Source: Bostrychus sinensis (taxonomy: Eukaryota > Chordata > Actinopteri > Gobiiformes > Eleotridae). From it: DNA of 64,000 nucleotides. The notes beneath the pieces were generated by a model. That model made no database searches. It was not told where the DNA came from and saw only the letters and a list, made by a program, of their open reading frames with translations. Both the position numbers and the translations under genes were made by a program. The stretch lies in NCBI GenBank assembly GCA_020698575.1, contig CM036241.1, positions 37,183,855 through 37,247,854 of the forward strand, given 5' to 3'. Of the stretch, positions 45,012 to 56,696 are shown one piece after another; positions within the stretch are counted from its first letter, which is position 1, and every line of letters starts with the position of its first letter.

Positions 45012-46554
45012 CCTGGGAAAAAAGCCAGCCTGATAAGTGTAACACTTAGTGCTAACATTATATAAAGGTTATATCAATCTAGAATGTCTCACATTGAAAA
45101 CGTTTGTAAAGAGGAGGTACTTAGAGGGACTTAGCAGAATGGAGAAGATTGGATTAAGCAGCAGCTAGTGACTGACTACCATGATTTTTTTTTTTTTTTT
45201 ACCAATCACAGCAATGACTCATATGACAGCCAAATAAACTGCTACTAAAGTAACACAATGTTATAAAAATGTTGGAGGATTTGGCTGTTTTTGTAAATGT
45301 AAAAGCAGCATGTTACGTACATACTGTATGTTTTTCAGCGTTGCCATGTACTGCCACACCATTGGGCCAAACATCATCAGCGGTGCGGACCCAAACAAAC
45401 TGGCGTAAGCTTGATCAGATACATTTTTTGAGTTTGTGAGCTCACAAATCCAGTGACAAATGACACCTTATGACTAATGACAACATACAACTAAGTTTCG
45501 CAGCCTTTTGTTGTCACAGTCACTGTTTTTGAGAAGTGTTTCTTTCTAATTTTACAGTGTTCCATATTTGAAATAAGGTGACACAGAGTTTTAGGGTTTT
45601 AGGTCATTTACAATGTAAAATCCATTCAGAGTAGATTCTGTCATCACTGTTTTATCAAGGAACAGAGACTAGACTAGAGTACAGAGACCTCCTCCCCATT
45701 ATGTTCTTTAAAGTTCCCCCCAGACTGTACCAAGTGAAATGTTCATGACTGGAAACTGCGCAGACTCACAGACTAATGGTGCATAAGCTAATAAAGACAT
45801 TACGGCAGACCCTTGAGTGCAAGACTGTGCCTGTTTGTCCACAGGCCCCTTGCACTGCACTATAGTCTCTTTGTCTTCATTGTTTAGTCCCTCCACAACA
45901 ATATTTCAGCACGAATTGGCTGCAGTAAAAGAGAAAAACAACAAAGTAATGATTGGTGTACAGTAAATCTTCCACAGATCAGCTCATGGTCCTGGCTCTG
46001 TGCAGGACGATGTCTCTCATACACCCCCACCCGCTCCTCGCCTCTCCAACACCCATCTTCTCCCACTGCTTTCCTGTCAGATCAATACTGGGCCCTAAGT
46101 GCTGTCTGACTAAAGGCATATTCCACATTTAAGTTCACTCCATGCAGCAGTGGCTGTAACTCAATCTGCACATTACTCCGATGGTGCCCACTGCCCTTTC
46201 TCTCAACTTCTGTAATGTGGCTTAATGCGTTTTTGTGTTTGTGTCTAATGCGATCTCAGAAGCTGTTATGAAGGGCAAACTGTTAAATTATAGATTGTAA
46301 CTTTCTATTTAACGCAGACAACACGTCTCGCCGGCCCGAGGTGAGCGGAGGTGAGCCGCGCTCATCAAGCGGCACATTACTTCATCTTCAGCACTTTGTG
46401 TAGTGATGTCTTCGCAAGAACGTATTCAATAGTTCATAGTACAAATACTCAAGGCAGGCGAATAATGGAAGCTGTGGCATTTTGTAAAGACAATCTGCAC
46501 TTAGCGTAAAGTACTCCAAAACTTTGATGATACTGATGTATCGTATATTATGAA
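45012..46554. other. Non-coding stretch, no element recognised
   Basis: A T run occurs at 45185-45200. The part at 45690-46390 is less A+T-rich; minus-strand frames there have no domain. Confidence 0.45.
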
Positions 46555-46870
46555 GGCAGGAGGAAGAGTTGGAGGTAGCAGGGTTGAAGATAATGATGTT
46601 CTCTATGGAAGGATGGATAGGATTAGGAATGAGTACATCAGAGGGACAGCTTTTTGGAGATAAAGCCTGAGATGGTTTGGACATGTACAGACAAGGGACA
46701 GTGGATATATGGGCAGAAGGTTGCTGAGATTGGAGCTGCCAGGCAGGAGGCCTAGAGGGGCCCAGAGGAAGACCACAAAGGAGGTCAATGGATGTGGTGA
46801 AAGGGGACATGAAGTTGAGAGATGATGCAGAGGACAGAGAAAGATGGGGGCCGAGAAGTTGCTGTGATCA
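46555..46870 (+). pseudogene. LINE C-terminal fragment (GHV/RGRPKR type)
   Basis: The frame reads RIRNEYIRGTAFWR, a stop, then LRWFGHVQTRDSGYMGRRLL and LELPGRRPRGAQRKTTKEV. This corresponds to the conserved C-terminus 'RNEYIRGTA...LRWFGHVQRRD..YIGRRML.MELPGRR.RGRPKRR' of a group of animal non-LTR retrotransposons. One stop and late frame loss mark it as dead. It differs from the L2-type LINE and from the fragment at 10286 (different segment; possibly the same broad group). Confidence 0.8.
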
Positions 46871-46937
46871 GGGCCAAATGAACATAAAGATAGGTAAAAC
46901 TAGAATAATTTACCCCTATTAAGCAGTAGTAAAGCAT

Positions 46938-47140
46938 TGAAGTTCCCCTATTTTACAAAATCATCATTAACTTAACCATGTTATAATGTTGTTTCCACCT
47001 CAAAAACACACTGTAGTTTTCTGTTTTTTTTTTTTTTTTTTAATGTTTTATATTTTATGCACGCTTGTTTGAGTAATCCTCTACAATCAGCCCATCCCTT
47101 CTCAAGAGCTGGAAAACACTCAGAGCTAAAGTCAAAAGCC
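46938..47140 (-). mobile_element. Family A left-hand part, inverted
   Basis: GTTCCCCTATTTTACAAAAT, CCACCTCAAAAACACACTG, TGTTTGAGTAATCCTCTAC and CCTTCTCAAGAGCTGGAAAA follow minus-strand family A. A 20-T run (47023-47041) has expanded inside. Weak similarity continues to about 47260. Confidence 0.75.
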
Positions 47141-47778
47141 ACAGCCAGCTGATGACGCACATGCATGTGTCTTGATGTGAAAGGGATGTGCTTTACTTTT
47201 CTCTGTGAAGTTAAGTTGTACATTTGTTTGAACATATGTAGTGATGATTTCAGCACTTAGGAAGGAAATGGCCTGGAGGCACTGTTTGTAAAGGGTTTCT
47301 GGGTACTCAGCTTTGTAGATCTGAAATACCCCTAGTGAATCAATGGAAGAGTCAATGGTTGTCTGCTCTGTACTGTATATCTCTGGTTGTTTGCTATGTA
47401 TGTCTATAAGTGGCAACCCTGCAACTAACTGGTTATTGTCCAGGGTGTAGCCTATCCCAACTCAGGCCCAAAAGTTGCTAGACTGTTGGCCGCAACCACC
47501 CATAACTAGGGGTGGGTATTGAAATGTTTCCAGTCCATCAGAATTGTCTTATTGATACCACGTGAGCAGTTGCACATACGTGAACTGTGGGTTTTGCTCC
47601 TGGGCAGTGCCTCTAACTTGTTTACTTTCACTTAGTTGTGAAAAAAGTTCAAGTCTTCAATGAGTAGCCTACAAAGCGCACTGCACAAACTGCTGCAGGC
47701 CTGCTCTTGTTGCTCTTAAATCAACATTAAAGCTAAAATCCTGTTTACTTAAAATCATACTCCACTAAGGACTCTTAG
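47141..47778. other. Mixed repeat debris before the LINE
   Basis: GGTTATTGTCCAGGGTGTAG with CCTATCCCAACTCAGG (47430-47467) is a piece of a dispersed fish repeat. TAGGGGTGGGTATTGAAA at 47507 looks like a hAT-type left end, whose right side may have been displaced by the LINE insertion. Neither is complete. Confidence 0.35.
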
Positions 47779-47796
47779 CGTGGCGTTTGGCCACTC

Positions 47797-47806
47797 AAGA
47801 TGGCGG
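47797..47806 (+). promoter_or_regulatory. YY1-like motif at the LINE 5' end
   Basis: AAGATGGCGG lies about 20 bp inside the presumed start of the LINE. This is the core bound by the factor YY1, which positions transcription initiation in mammalian L1 elements. Its position suggests a similar internal promoter element. The match is visible, the function is inferred. Confidence 0.45.
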
Positions 47807-48403
47807 ATGCTGGCGCACACTGGCTGCCGCTCCGTCTGAAAAGTACCTCTACTTTGGATTAAACAAAGACTTCGTCTCTAATTTTACTACCAACTGCAGC
47901 ATCACGTGTCATATTTTACTGTCAAGACCGTGATCATCATTTTATAACCACCCTGCATCTGTCTATCCCGACCGCCATCTTACCTGTCCTGGTGTTTTGC
48001 TAGGGGAGTTTCCGGCGTGCTTGTCCTGTCTACACTCTCCGTAGTGGTGCTTTCTCACTACAACCACTGCACACCACAAGGCCCACAGATTGTCCCTCCA
48101 GGATCCATCCGTCCTGGTGTGTTCAGTCCAGTCAGGTCTCATTGTGCCCACCGCTAGCCTGCCTGCTAGCGCTACTAATCACCGCTCCGGTTCGCTCATC
48201 GCCACTGACAGCACGTCTACTGAACCCCTGGCCTTTTTCCTGGACTTCAGATGTTCACCGCTTCGTGTTTTTTCTTGTGCTCCTCACTCCTCATCTCCTG
48301 GATCACCGGGACCCCTACACTGCTAGTTGACGTGAGCTCAGCGCGAGCGTGTAGCCGGTCAGAAGCTAGCGCTAGCCTCCCGTTAGCACTGGTACTCCAC
48401 AAC

Positions 48404-51400
48404 ATGTCGCTCCGGTACTCTGCCTCTGCTCTTCGCCGACTCGACAGCCACCGCCGCCCGTCCTGCTCTGACCCTCTCCAACAACTTGGATTACTCCACA
48501 GCTGCCGTCCTCCACACAGAGGCTCTGGTCGCCTCTACACCTACAACTTTGCCTCTCCAAACGCCATGCCGTCACTCTGGTCACACCGCTCACCTACTCC
48601 TGCACTACGTCATCACAATAAACCTCACGTGAAACCGGACAATCTCCGTCCACTTCCCCCGTGCTCACAGCCTATCACTGCACAGCGCCACCTGAAGCTA
48701 TCCCTTCTCAACACTCGCTCCCTCAACAATAAAAGCCTAATTTTAAACGAATTCATTTCTGAACCTGGACTTTCTCTGTTTAGTTGAAACCTGGCACAAA
48801 TCCCTGGACTACTTCTCTCTCAACCAGACCACACCACCTGGTTACACCTACGTAGAAACTCCTCACCCTGAGGGGCGGGGAGGAGGAACTGCAGTTATCT
48901 ACAGAAAGGACATTAAAATCACTAACATCTCTCTCCCACACATCCACTCATTTGAATACACTGTTTTTAAACTGTCTGGTCCCACTCCATTAGTCACTGC
49001 TGTCATCTACCGTCCCCCTAAGCCAAACCCCTCCTTCCTCTCTGATTTTACAGATTTCCTTACCCAGCTCTGTGCCATCTCTCCTTCCATCCTCCTTCTC
49101 AGCGACTTCAACCTCCACATCGACAACTCCAACTCCAAACCTGCAGCTAATTTTCTGGACCTTCTTAACTGCTTCAACATCACCCAACATGTCAATTTCC
49201 CCACCCACACCCACGGTCACATCCTGGATCTCATCTGCACTACCGGTCTTACAATCCCCAAACTCTCCAGCCATAACCTCCATATATCTGACCACCTGGC
49301 AGTTACACTGGACATTGATATCCCTCTTCCCATCCCAAAAAATAAACGCACAATCTCATTCCGCAACCTCAAATCCATTTCCCCCACTGCTTTTTCAGCC
49401 TCCCTCTCCACCAAACTTTCAACCTCCCCTCCCCCTCTGTCTGATAACCCAACTGACCTCGTCACTTACTACAATAACACACTTTCCTCTTGCCTAGATG
49501 AACTTGCACCAACAAAATCCAAAACAGTCTCCTTCACTCACACAGCACCCTGGTACACCCCTGAACTCCACAAAATGAAATCCCGTAAGCGCCAGCTTGA
49601 GAGACTGCATAAAAATCTGGTTTAACTGTCCATCTCCAAGCCTACACAGACTACCTCCAGCAATATAAAGATGCCCTCAGTGCAGCCCGGTCCAAGTTCT
49701 ACTCCAACCTCATACACTCTGGCTCCAATAACCCAAAAGCTCTGTTCTCCACTATCAACAAACTCCTCAAACCCATTGACACTACCTCTTCATCCTTTAC
49801 AGTCGACAAATGCAACACCTTCATGTCTTTCTTTCAATCTAAAATCAACACCATTTACAGTTCTCTCTCTCCCTTCCAAGCCACAACAACTCCCCCTCCT
49901 GATTTTCCTCCCCCCAGCTCCACTCAACAACTCTCCCATTTCTCCCCCATTTCCACAGTTGATCTTTCCAAACTCCTGTCAAACATGAAAACCCCAACCT
50001 GCTCCCTGGACCCCATCCCCTCCGCACTCATTAAAGGCTGTCTCCCAACCCTCTCTCCTCTCATCACAACCATCATCAACTCCTCCCTTACCTCTGGTTC
50101 TGTCCCACAGTCTCTCAAGCTGGCTGCCATCACCCCATCCTCAAAAAACCTGGTCTCGATCCTGACATACTTTCAAATTTTTGGCCCATCTCCAACCTTC
50201 CCTTTCTGTCCAAAATCCTCGAACGTACTGTAGCAGCCCAACTCAAATTTCACCTCCACTCCAACAGTCTGTTTGAACCATTTCAGTCCGGTTTCTGCCC
50301 TCACCACAGCACAGAAACAGCCCTCCTCAAAGTCACTAATGATCTCCTCCTCTCCTCAGACTCCGGTCACCTCAATATACTCATCCTCTTGGACCTCACA
50401 GCAGCCTTCGACACCATCAGCCACTCTATCCTCCTCTCCCACCTCCAGAACTCACTCCACATCACTGGCTCCGCTCTGTCCTGGCTCAAGTCATACCTCA
50501 CCAACTGACAACAGTTCATCCACATAAACAACTGCTCCTCCTACACAGCCCCCCTGTCACAAGGTGTCCCTCAAGGTTCGGTGCTTGGTCCCCTCCTGTT
50601 CATTATTTACCTCCTCCCCCTTGGTAACATCATCCGCCGCCATGGCCTCCATTTCCACTGCTACGCCGATGACATTCAACTCTACATATCCACCAAATCC
50701 GTCAACTCCACAACTCTCTCCACCCTCACCCACTGCCTCACCGAAATAAAAACCTGGATGCGACTTCCTCAAACTGAACTGTGACAAATCAGACATAATC
50801 ATCATCGGTCCCAAAACTATCACCAAATCCACCCAAAAGTTCACCCTGACCATAGACAACACAACCCTCACTCGGAACCTTGGCATTCACTTTGACTCCA
50901 CCCTGTCCTTTGAACAGCACATCAATAAAATAACCCGGACTGCATTTTTTCAGCTAAAAAACATAGCACGACTCCGCCCATCTCTGTCCTTTTCCGCTGC
51001 TGAAACTCTAATACATGCAATCATCACGTCAAGACTCAACGACTGCAATAGCCTCCTCTATGGTACCCCCTCCAAAACTCTCCAAAAACTCCAATACATT
51101 CAAAATTCTGCTGCCCGCTTTCTCACCCGCACCCGCTCCCGTGACTACATCACCCCTGTCCTCCAAAATCTCCACTGGCTCCCTATCCCTCAACGCATCC
51201 AATTCAAAATCCTCCTCGTCACATTCAAAGCCCTCCATAACCTGGCCCCCTCCTACCTCTCTGACCTGCTCCACCGCCATGCCCCGTCCCGCTCCCTCCG
51301 ATCCTCTGCTGCCAACCTTCTTTCCCTCCCCTGCAGGACCAAGCTCCGAACCTGGGGTGACAGAGCCTTCTCCGTCGCTGCCCCCACCCTCTGGAATTCA

Positions 51401-51490
51401 CTCCCACAACCCATCCGTGACTGCACTGACCTCCCCACCTTCAAAAACCTTCTCAAGACCCACCTTTTCAAAACTGCTTTTAAAGTTTAA
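48404..51490 (+). pseudogene. Broken LINE ORF2: endonuclease and reverse transcriptase
   Basis: From ATG at 48404 the frame would code for roughly 1,030 residues. Endonuclease landmarks are LLNTRSLNNKS (48700), ETW (48786), LLLSDFN (gac at 49104) and SDHLAV (49287-49295), so the catalytic set of an APE-type nuclease is present. Reverse transcriptase landmarks are NFWPISNLPFLSKILE, FDTISHSILLSHL, QGVPQGSVLGPLLF, the catalytic YADD (50662-50673) and LGIHFD. The C-terminus has SRLNDCNSLLYG, LHWLPIPQRIQFK and APSYLSDLL. Frame changes occur near 48770, 49618, 50138 and 50758, and a TGA at 50506-50508 replaces a likely CGA. It is dead, but the catalytic residues survive, so it is fairly young. Confidence 0.9.
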
Positions 51491-51612
51491 AGTTTAATAT
51501 TTGTTTGCTTGTTTTGTTGTTTGTTTCTCTTGTTTTACCCTTGTACAGCATCTTTGAGTGTCATGAAAAGCGCTTTTATAAATAAAATGTATTATTGTTA
51601 TTATTATTATTA

Positions 51613-51719
51613 TACATTTTTCAGTAATTTACAGATTCAGCACATTTTACTTCTGTCTTAGACCACATGCATAAAAATATAAATACGCAATATTTTATTT
51701 CTGCTTCATATAATTAGTA
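51613..51719. other. Short spacer after the LINE
   Basis: A+T-rich text with no recognised feature. Confidence 0.5.
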
Positions 51720-51997
51720 TGGCTGGATGTATAAATAGTATCAGACCTGGTAGTGGTAAAGCCATGTCCTGTTATAGGACTAGCTACTTTTTATACTGAT
51801 TGATTGTCTGTTATTCCTTGTACTTTTAGATTGTTTTATCGGTGACTTTTATGGTATAATTTATAAAGATTTTAGTGTTTCACTGATGTTTTAGTTATGT
51901 TTTTATTATTTATGATGTTGTGATTGACACATTTCAGGTTTCACTTTGTATGTTGTCTCCTGCCATGTCAATCTTTAATAAATCTAAATCTAATCTA
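51720..51997 (+). mobile_element. 3' untranslated end of another LINE
   Basis: GTTGTCTCCTGCCATGTCAA with TCTTTAATAAATCTAAATC and TAATCTA units forms a LINE-type 3' end with a short tandem (AATCTA) tail. T-rich text before it has the character of a LINE 3' untranslated region. No coding part is recognised. Confidence 0.45.
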
Positions 51998-52004
51998 TCA
52001 AGAT

Positions 52005-52473
52005 TTATCGTCATCATCATCAAACTTTATTTCAGACATATACAGTCCACAGCATAAAAAGAGAGAAGACAAACAGACACACAGAAAGACACAATACAAC
52101 ACATTCATATATTATTTACATATAAACTATTGCACCAGTGATTCCACAGTCTAGAAAGGAACCTAACTAAACTTGATGTGATGTTGGTCAGAATGTAAAT
52201 TATGCTGTTTCCAGAGTCTGCTAACCTGCACATGCATCTGTACTAAAGATTGCACAGTACAGCAGCCCAGGTGGGCACACCAGCTTTCACAAACATGGCA
52301 CTGCTCCAGAGGGGGACCTTAAGCAGCATCCTCATCCCATCATTTTGTGCCACCTGAAGTTTGTGCATACTGCTTTTTCTGTAGTGCCGCCACAGGTGGG
52401 TAGTATACACAGGGGTACAGAAGGCCTTAAAAAGTGCAGTCTTGACCGCTACTGCTATAGAGGATTGATACAA
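52005..52473 (-). pseudogene. LINE C-terminal fragment, minus strand
   Basis: On the minus strand the frame from about 52473 reads VKTALFKAFCTPVYTTHLWR, YRKSSMHKLQVAQNDGMRML and MFVKAGVPTWAAVLCNL. This matches the conserved post-catalytic region 'LF.S.CT..Y...LW..YRKS...KL..AYN...R.L......S...MFV..GVP' of a family of animal LINEs. Downstream on the minus strand it ends CTGAAATAAAGTTTGATGAT and GATGACGATAA, a LINE tail. Its 3' end meets the plus-strand tail ending at 51997. Confidence 0.75.
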
Positions 52474-53589
52474 GAATTAATAAAGAATCTGATAAAATCT
52501 GATCAATTCCCATTCCTGCCCATCATCCACTCAACAGCAATCACACGGGGTATATTCATTCATTCTCCTGAACAACAGTCTGTGCATAAGTTATATGTCA
52601 GAACTCAGTCAGAATAAAGACTGGCATCAGCTCAGGCTTTGACATCAGTGCAACCCACGTAAAGGCTTTCTAAAGAAGACAACAGGTAAGGCAAGTGAGC
52701 AAACGTCCTATCCTATGTTTAAATGTAGGTAACTCCAGAGAGCATAATGATAAAAGACTAACATTTACAGTGGAGTCCATCCAGACAGATTATTCCTAAT
52801 ATTACCATTCCTGCTTGGTAAGGAATACCACCTCTGACCTCTCTGTCACACTGAGCCAAGATTGGATCTGCGAAACACCTTTGAGGCTACTCTTTAAATA
52901 AAGTAAGCAGAAAGAAAGAATAAGATGATCATGAATAATCAATCAGTTCAACATCTAAAACTTGAAACTGCTGAGTGGCCAAGAATAGGGCAAGGACTTT
53001 GTTAGGGTAGGCAGAGTCAGCACACCTCACGCTGAACCCAAAAGCTCCTAGATGCCAGCTTGGAAATTATATGAAATAACTTGGTCCAACAATTGTCCCC
53101 AGTTCATTGGCTATGTTCCATTAATGCAAAGGAATATCATTTTTCATTGTGTTTTATAGATGTGATCTCTTAGTAGCGTGGAAGTTAACCAGGATCCTTT
53201 TAGATGGTTAATGTTGCCAAAATGTTTGCATAAGTAATATAGCAAAATATGACTGCACATTATCTATCAGATATGCAAAATGACACATACTTTTCATTCA
53301 ATTTAATTATGCTTTTTAGACTTTATGATACTGTATTGAAATAAAATAAAATAATAAACAGAAAAAAATACTTTTGTTACCAGTGCCTTAAAGCTGGAAC
53401 CATTAAGCTAAGGAAGAAAAAAAAAAAAAAAATCTGGTATCTTAGATAGGGGGTTGATCGTGGGGCTAACAACCCCACTGTGAACAATATTTGAGAGAAA
53501 TAGGCCTTTTGTGTATGTAGAAAAAGTCTTGTGTTTAAATTTTTGTTCAGTGTATAGTGTGTATAGTGTATAGTGAATCCTTCCTCTGG
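52474..53589. other. Non-coding stretch, no element recognised
   Basis: An A run lies at 53417-53432 and a repeated GTATAGTGTATAGTG phrase at 53553-53572. Nothing codes convincingly. Confidence 0.5.
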
Positions 53590-54001
53590 CCTTAGAAACC
53601 AAGAGATTTGACCAAATCCCAGAAGAAGACAGACTCTGTGAGCAGTGCGAGTGAGGTGAAGTGGAAAGTGAAATTCATTTTGTTTTAGATTGTCTGCTTT
53701 ATAATGAATTTAGAGACCCTTGTTAAATGAGATGTTAGTCCAAAACCCTGAGATGTTTTAGAGCACTGATGATGAGAAGATGAAATAGTTTAATTTCAAT
53801 GTTTATAAATTGGCTACATTTGTTTGTAAAGCCTGAAAGAAATGTCTTGTTTATTTAGATAAAGTTGTTTAGAAGGTATATTTTTTGTGTATATCTACTG
53901 CTCCTACTGTCTGGCAACTGGTAATTTGTTAAGTTGAGGGTACCTCATAAGCCCATGGGGCTGGGCATGTTTGTATGCAAAAAAAAAAGAAAAAAAAAAA
54001 A
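53590..54001 (+). pseudogene. LINE 3' end with Cys/His knuckle remnant
   Basis: The frame reads RFDQIPEEDRLCEQCE, a stop, then GEVESEIHFVLDCLLYNEFR. The spacing C-x2-C-x9-H-x4-C is a Cys/His knuckle found near the C-terminus of several LINE proteins. The 3' end has GTACCTCATAAGCCCATGG and GGCTGGGCATGTTTGTATG and closes in a long A-rich tail (53978-54001). The copy is 5'-truncated and dead. Confidence 0.7.
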
Positions 54002-54091
54002 ATAGTGCCAAGGACAGGGCCCACTGAAGAATTATTTCTGCCTTATGTGCCAACAGAGGCACAGGAAGCTATTGATAGTAATAGCATAAGG

Positions 54092-54399
54092 CAGTGGTTC
54101 CCAAAGTGGGGTCCAGGACCCCCTGGTGGGCTGCTAAGGTACTGCAGGGGGGCCTACTGAGTTTTTTTTTACAATAAGTACATTGAGTTAGAAATAAATC
54201 ACTGTTATATACCTGTTTAAAAATGTTACTTTAAATTTATTTTTAGCCAACAGTGTTTTTCATAACATTTATTTTAGAAATTTATGGAGAAAAACCTGAC
54301 ACAGTCTTTTGAATTGAGGGAAGAGTTATAGTTGGAGGTCGGCATGGGTTTTTCAGAAATTTAAGGGGGCCACAACACTCATGACTTTGGGAATTGCTG
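54092..54399 (+). mobile_element. hAT-type miniature element, 308 bp
   Basis: The left end CAGTGGTTCCCAAAGT pairs with the complement of the right end CAGCAATTCCCAAAGT. Next to the ends stand GCATAAGG (54084-54091) and ACATAAGA (54400-54407), an 8-bp duplication with two changes. Both the ends and the 8-bp size are typical of hAT (Charlie-like) elements. No transposase frame. A related end is at 28611. Confidence 0.85.
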
Positions 54400-54407
54400 A
54401 CATAAGA

Positions 54408-55560
54408 CAATAGGAATTATCTGTGGAAAAAATGGGACCATAAAACATGTCTTAGTGCTTATTGTCAAGGAGGTTAATGGTGAAAGTTTCCTGGAAGCTT
54501 TGGCCAATCCCATGCTTGCTTAGAGAGGGCTCTCGATTTAGGAACACTTAAGGACAAAAGCTGTCAACATTGCATAATTGGAAGCAAAGTGAAACAGAGA
54601 AATATTGGCAATCCATAAATGTGCTTTAAGCTGAACTACCCGATTGACTAATGTCGTCCTGGGGGCTGTTTCAATGAAATCTGTTACCTATGGCCTTTCC
54701 AATCCCATCACTTGAATACAACAACAGTGTAGCTACTTTACTGCTTGTATTTTAGAAAAAAAAAATGTTAATCTCGACCAATTTGCCACCTCAAAATACT
54801 AATATATGACATTGAAATGAAATTCTGTGTTTACCGTAAACTTCAAGCCCTGATTTTAGCCTCAAATCATTGTGATTATCTTCGCCTTGGCAAAGCTTTT
54901 TTAGCTTTTTTTAGTCTTACTTTGCTTCCCTTTTGTTCTTGGAATATATTTTATCAATTTTATCACTGATTCTCTGTGTAATAAGAAGTAAAATAGAGAC
55001 TTTCTGTAACTTTCCCTGGCAGCCATTCTTCAATAGCAAAAGCATCCCTTATTGGAGTGTGTCAGGAGATCCTGGAAAGTATCCTTAATAATACATCCTA
55101 AGTGATTTCAAGTCTAAATAATCCATCTGTGATTCCTATTAAATATCACAGTCTCACTTCCCAAACGTCCTACAACTTCTGAACAACACTATAGACATTG
55201 GACCAGGACCCTGACTCTTACACTAGTTTATAGTCATTTGTGAGATTTTTGCGACAAAATCAGCAGCACCCATCAATGTACAAACACCTATGTGCTTCGG
55301 GTAACTCCTCGAAACAAATGTTTTCATGTATTTGTGTTGGTAAGCCCATTTAACTTTTTGATATGGGCCTTGACCAAGCATTGTTTTATGATGTGCCCAG
55401 AGTGAGACTGTTGTATTAGATCATTACACAGGTGTTTAATAGTCCAAATAAAAAAATAAAAAATAATAAAAAAAAATCATCTAGTTTTCATTTTCCAGCA
55501 TAATTGTGTGATATCATACCACCGCTAGCTATATTATGTCACAGCACCAAATAAAATGTA
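54408..55560. other. Non-coding stretch, no element recognised
   Basis: No repeat except A/T runs (54757-54767, 55449-55475). The text near 55040-55100 weakly resembles 25760-25810. Confidence 0.5.
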
Positions 55561-56005
55561 CAGTGGCCCAAAAGGGCAGCCACACCAGCAAATACGAAAA
55601 CACGCACACACAATTGGAAACACACACACAAATTTGGAAACACACACAAATAAGAAAACATACACACACATTTGAAAACATGCACACAAACTCTGAAACA
55701 CTACAGCAAAAACTAAAACACTACAGCAAATGAGATTACAGGAAGGGTAGGACTTTTGTGCTTGACTGTGATTGGACAGAAGACAGTTGTTTCCAGTCTG
55801 TTTCCTGATTAGCTTATGTGCTGCATTGTTTTAGTTTTTGATGTAATGTTTCAGAGTTTGTGTGCATGTTTTCAAATTTGTGCGCATGTTTTCATATTTA
55901 TGTTTTTGTCTTTGTGTTCATGTGTCTGAATTTGTATGTGTGTTTCAGTATTTGTTTGCATGTTTTTGATTTTGTTAATGTGACTTGCCCTTCAGAGCCA
56001 CCATG
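55561..56005. mobile_element. hAT-type element with a perfect 8-bp duplication and AC-array arms
   Basis: AAAATGTA stands directly on both sides (55553-55560 and 56006-56013). The left end is CAGTGGCCCAAAAGGGCAGC and the complemented right end CATGGTGGCTCTGAAGGGCA. Inside each end lies an array of 18-22-bp units (AAACACACACACAAATTTGG and variants), inverted between the two arms. A 100-bp centre (55736-55830) is unique. The element is 445 bp and codes for nothing. The perfect duplication suggests a relatively recent or well-preserved insertion. Confidence 0.92.
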
Positions 56006-56013
56006 AAAATGTA

Positions 56014-56690
56014 ATGCCCAGTCTTTTATTCATATTGCTATCCCTTTCTTGAACTGGCTTAAGAATGAAGGCTGACCAGGAAGTATGTAGATCCTTGTCC
56101 AGTGCTGCACAGGTTGTAGCTGTAGCCTGTTCCACCCCAGCCTCCTCCCAGCACATGTACGGTCTGTCAGCTGCCGCTTTGATGTTATTTTGGGATCGAT
56201 ACATTCTGGAAGCCACTGTGCTACTGCAGGGCTGGAGGGAGGGATGGAAGGCTGGAGGAAAGGAGGGAGGGAGCGAGGGAAGGAAGCGCGAACCAGATTC
56301 TGTCGAGTGCTGACGAATGAGGAAACATAGCGTCTGTATTTTTCCTCGGGCCACTTGAAGCTGTCTGGCACCGTTTCTCACCACGTCCCGCTGTGTACAG
56401 TCACTTTGCAAAACACAACTGACATGTTAGCAACAACTACATCTGCTGCAGGTACACTAGGCCACTCAGCAGGAAAATGCATATGCTGAGTGTCTCCGTA
56501 AATATAAGCAATCGCTAGACAAGCTTTTGGTTTTATTTCACATTTAATCTGAAATTGTGCATGGAAACAGCTTATTATTAGGTCAGAAATGAGATAAAAC
56601 ATCCCCTGCAGTTGTAACATCTCCTAAAACTAACACTGGCAATATTTTAATTACTTTTTGTTGTGGGGTAATAATAATAATAATAATAAA
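56014..56690. other. Non-coding stretch, partly G-rich
   Basis: A GGAGGGA-type run stands at 56232-56285. Frames of 113 and 139 codons on the minus strand over 55992-56411 overlap each other and have no domain. An (AAT)n tract lies at 56671-56690. Confidence 0.45.
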
Positions 56691-56696
56691 AAATAA

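Larger units (their letters stand above)
47779..51612 (+). mobile_element. Nearly full-length L2-clade (CR1 group) LINE
   Basis: A 3.8-kb non-LTR retrotransposon with a C/CpG-richer composition than its surroundings. It has about 0.6 kb of 5' region, one long ORF (48404-51490, broken) and a short 3' end TTGAGTGTCATGAAAAGCGC TTTTATAAATAAAATG closing in (ATT)n. The ORF order is endonuclease, reverse transcriptase and C-terminal LHWLPI/APSYLSDLL segments, as in L2-clade elements such as Maui of pufferfish. The microsatellite tail in place of poly-A also fits that clade. No separate ORF1 is recognisable. It moved by copying its own RNA at a nicked site. This copy can no longer make the protein. 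Confidence 0.92.

Noticed and set aside
48251..48787. Stand-alone 178-codon gene
   Set aside because: It is the N-terminal part of the LINE protein in its first frame, and ends at the frameshift near 48770.
49671..51497. Several Pro/Ser/Thr-rich proteins
   Set aside because: Alternative-frame readings of the C-rich LINE reverse transcriptase.
55561..55735. CRISPR-like spaced repeats
   Set aside because: A degenerate AC-rich tandem array forming one arm of a hAT element.
56065..56411. Overlapping coding frames on both strands
   Set aside because: Mutually overlapping, no domains, and partly caused by a GGAGGGA-rich run.
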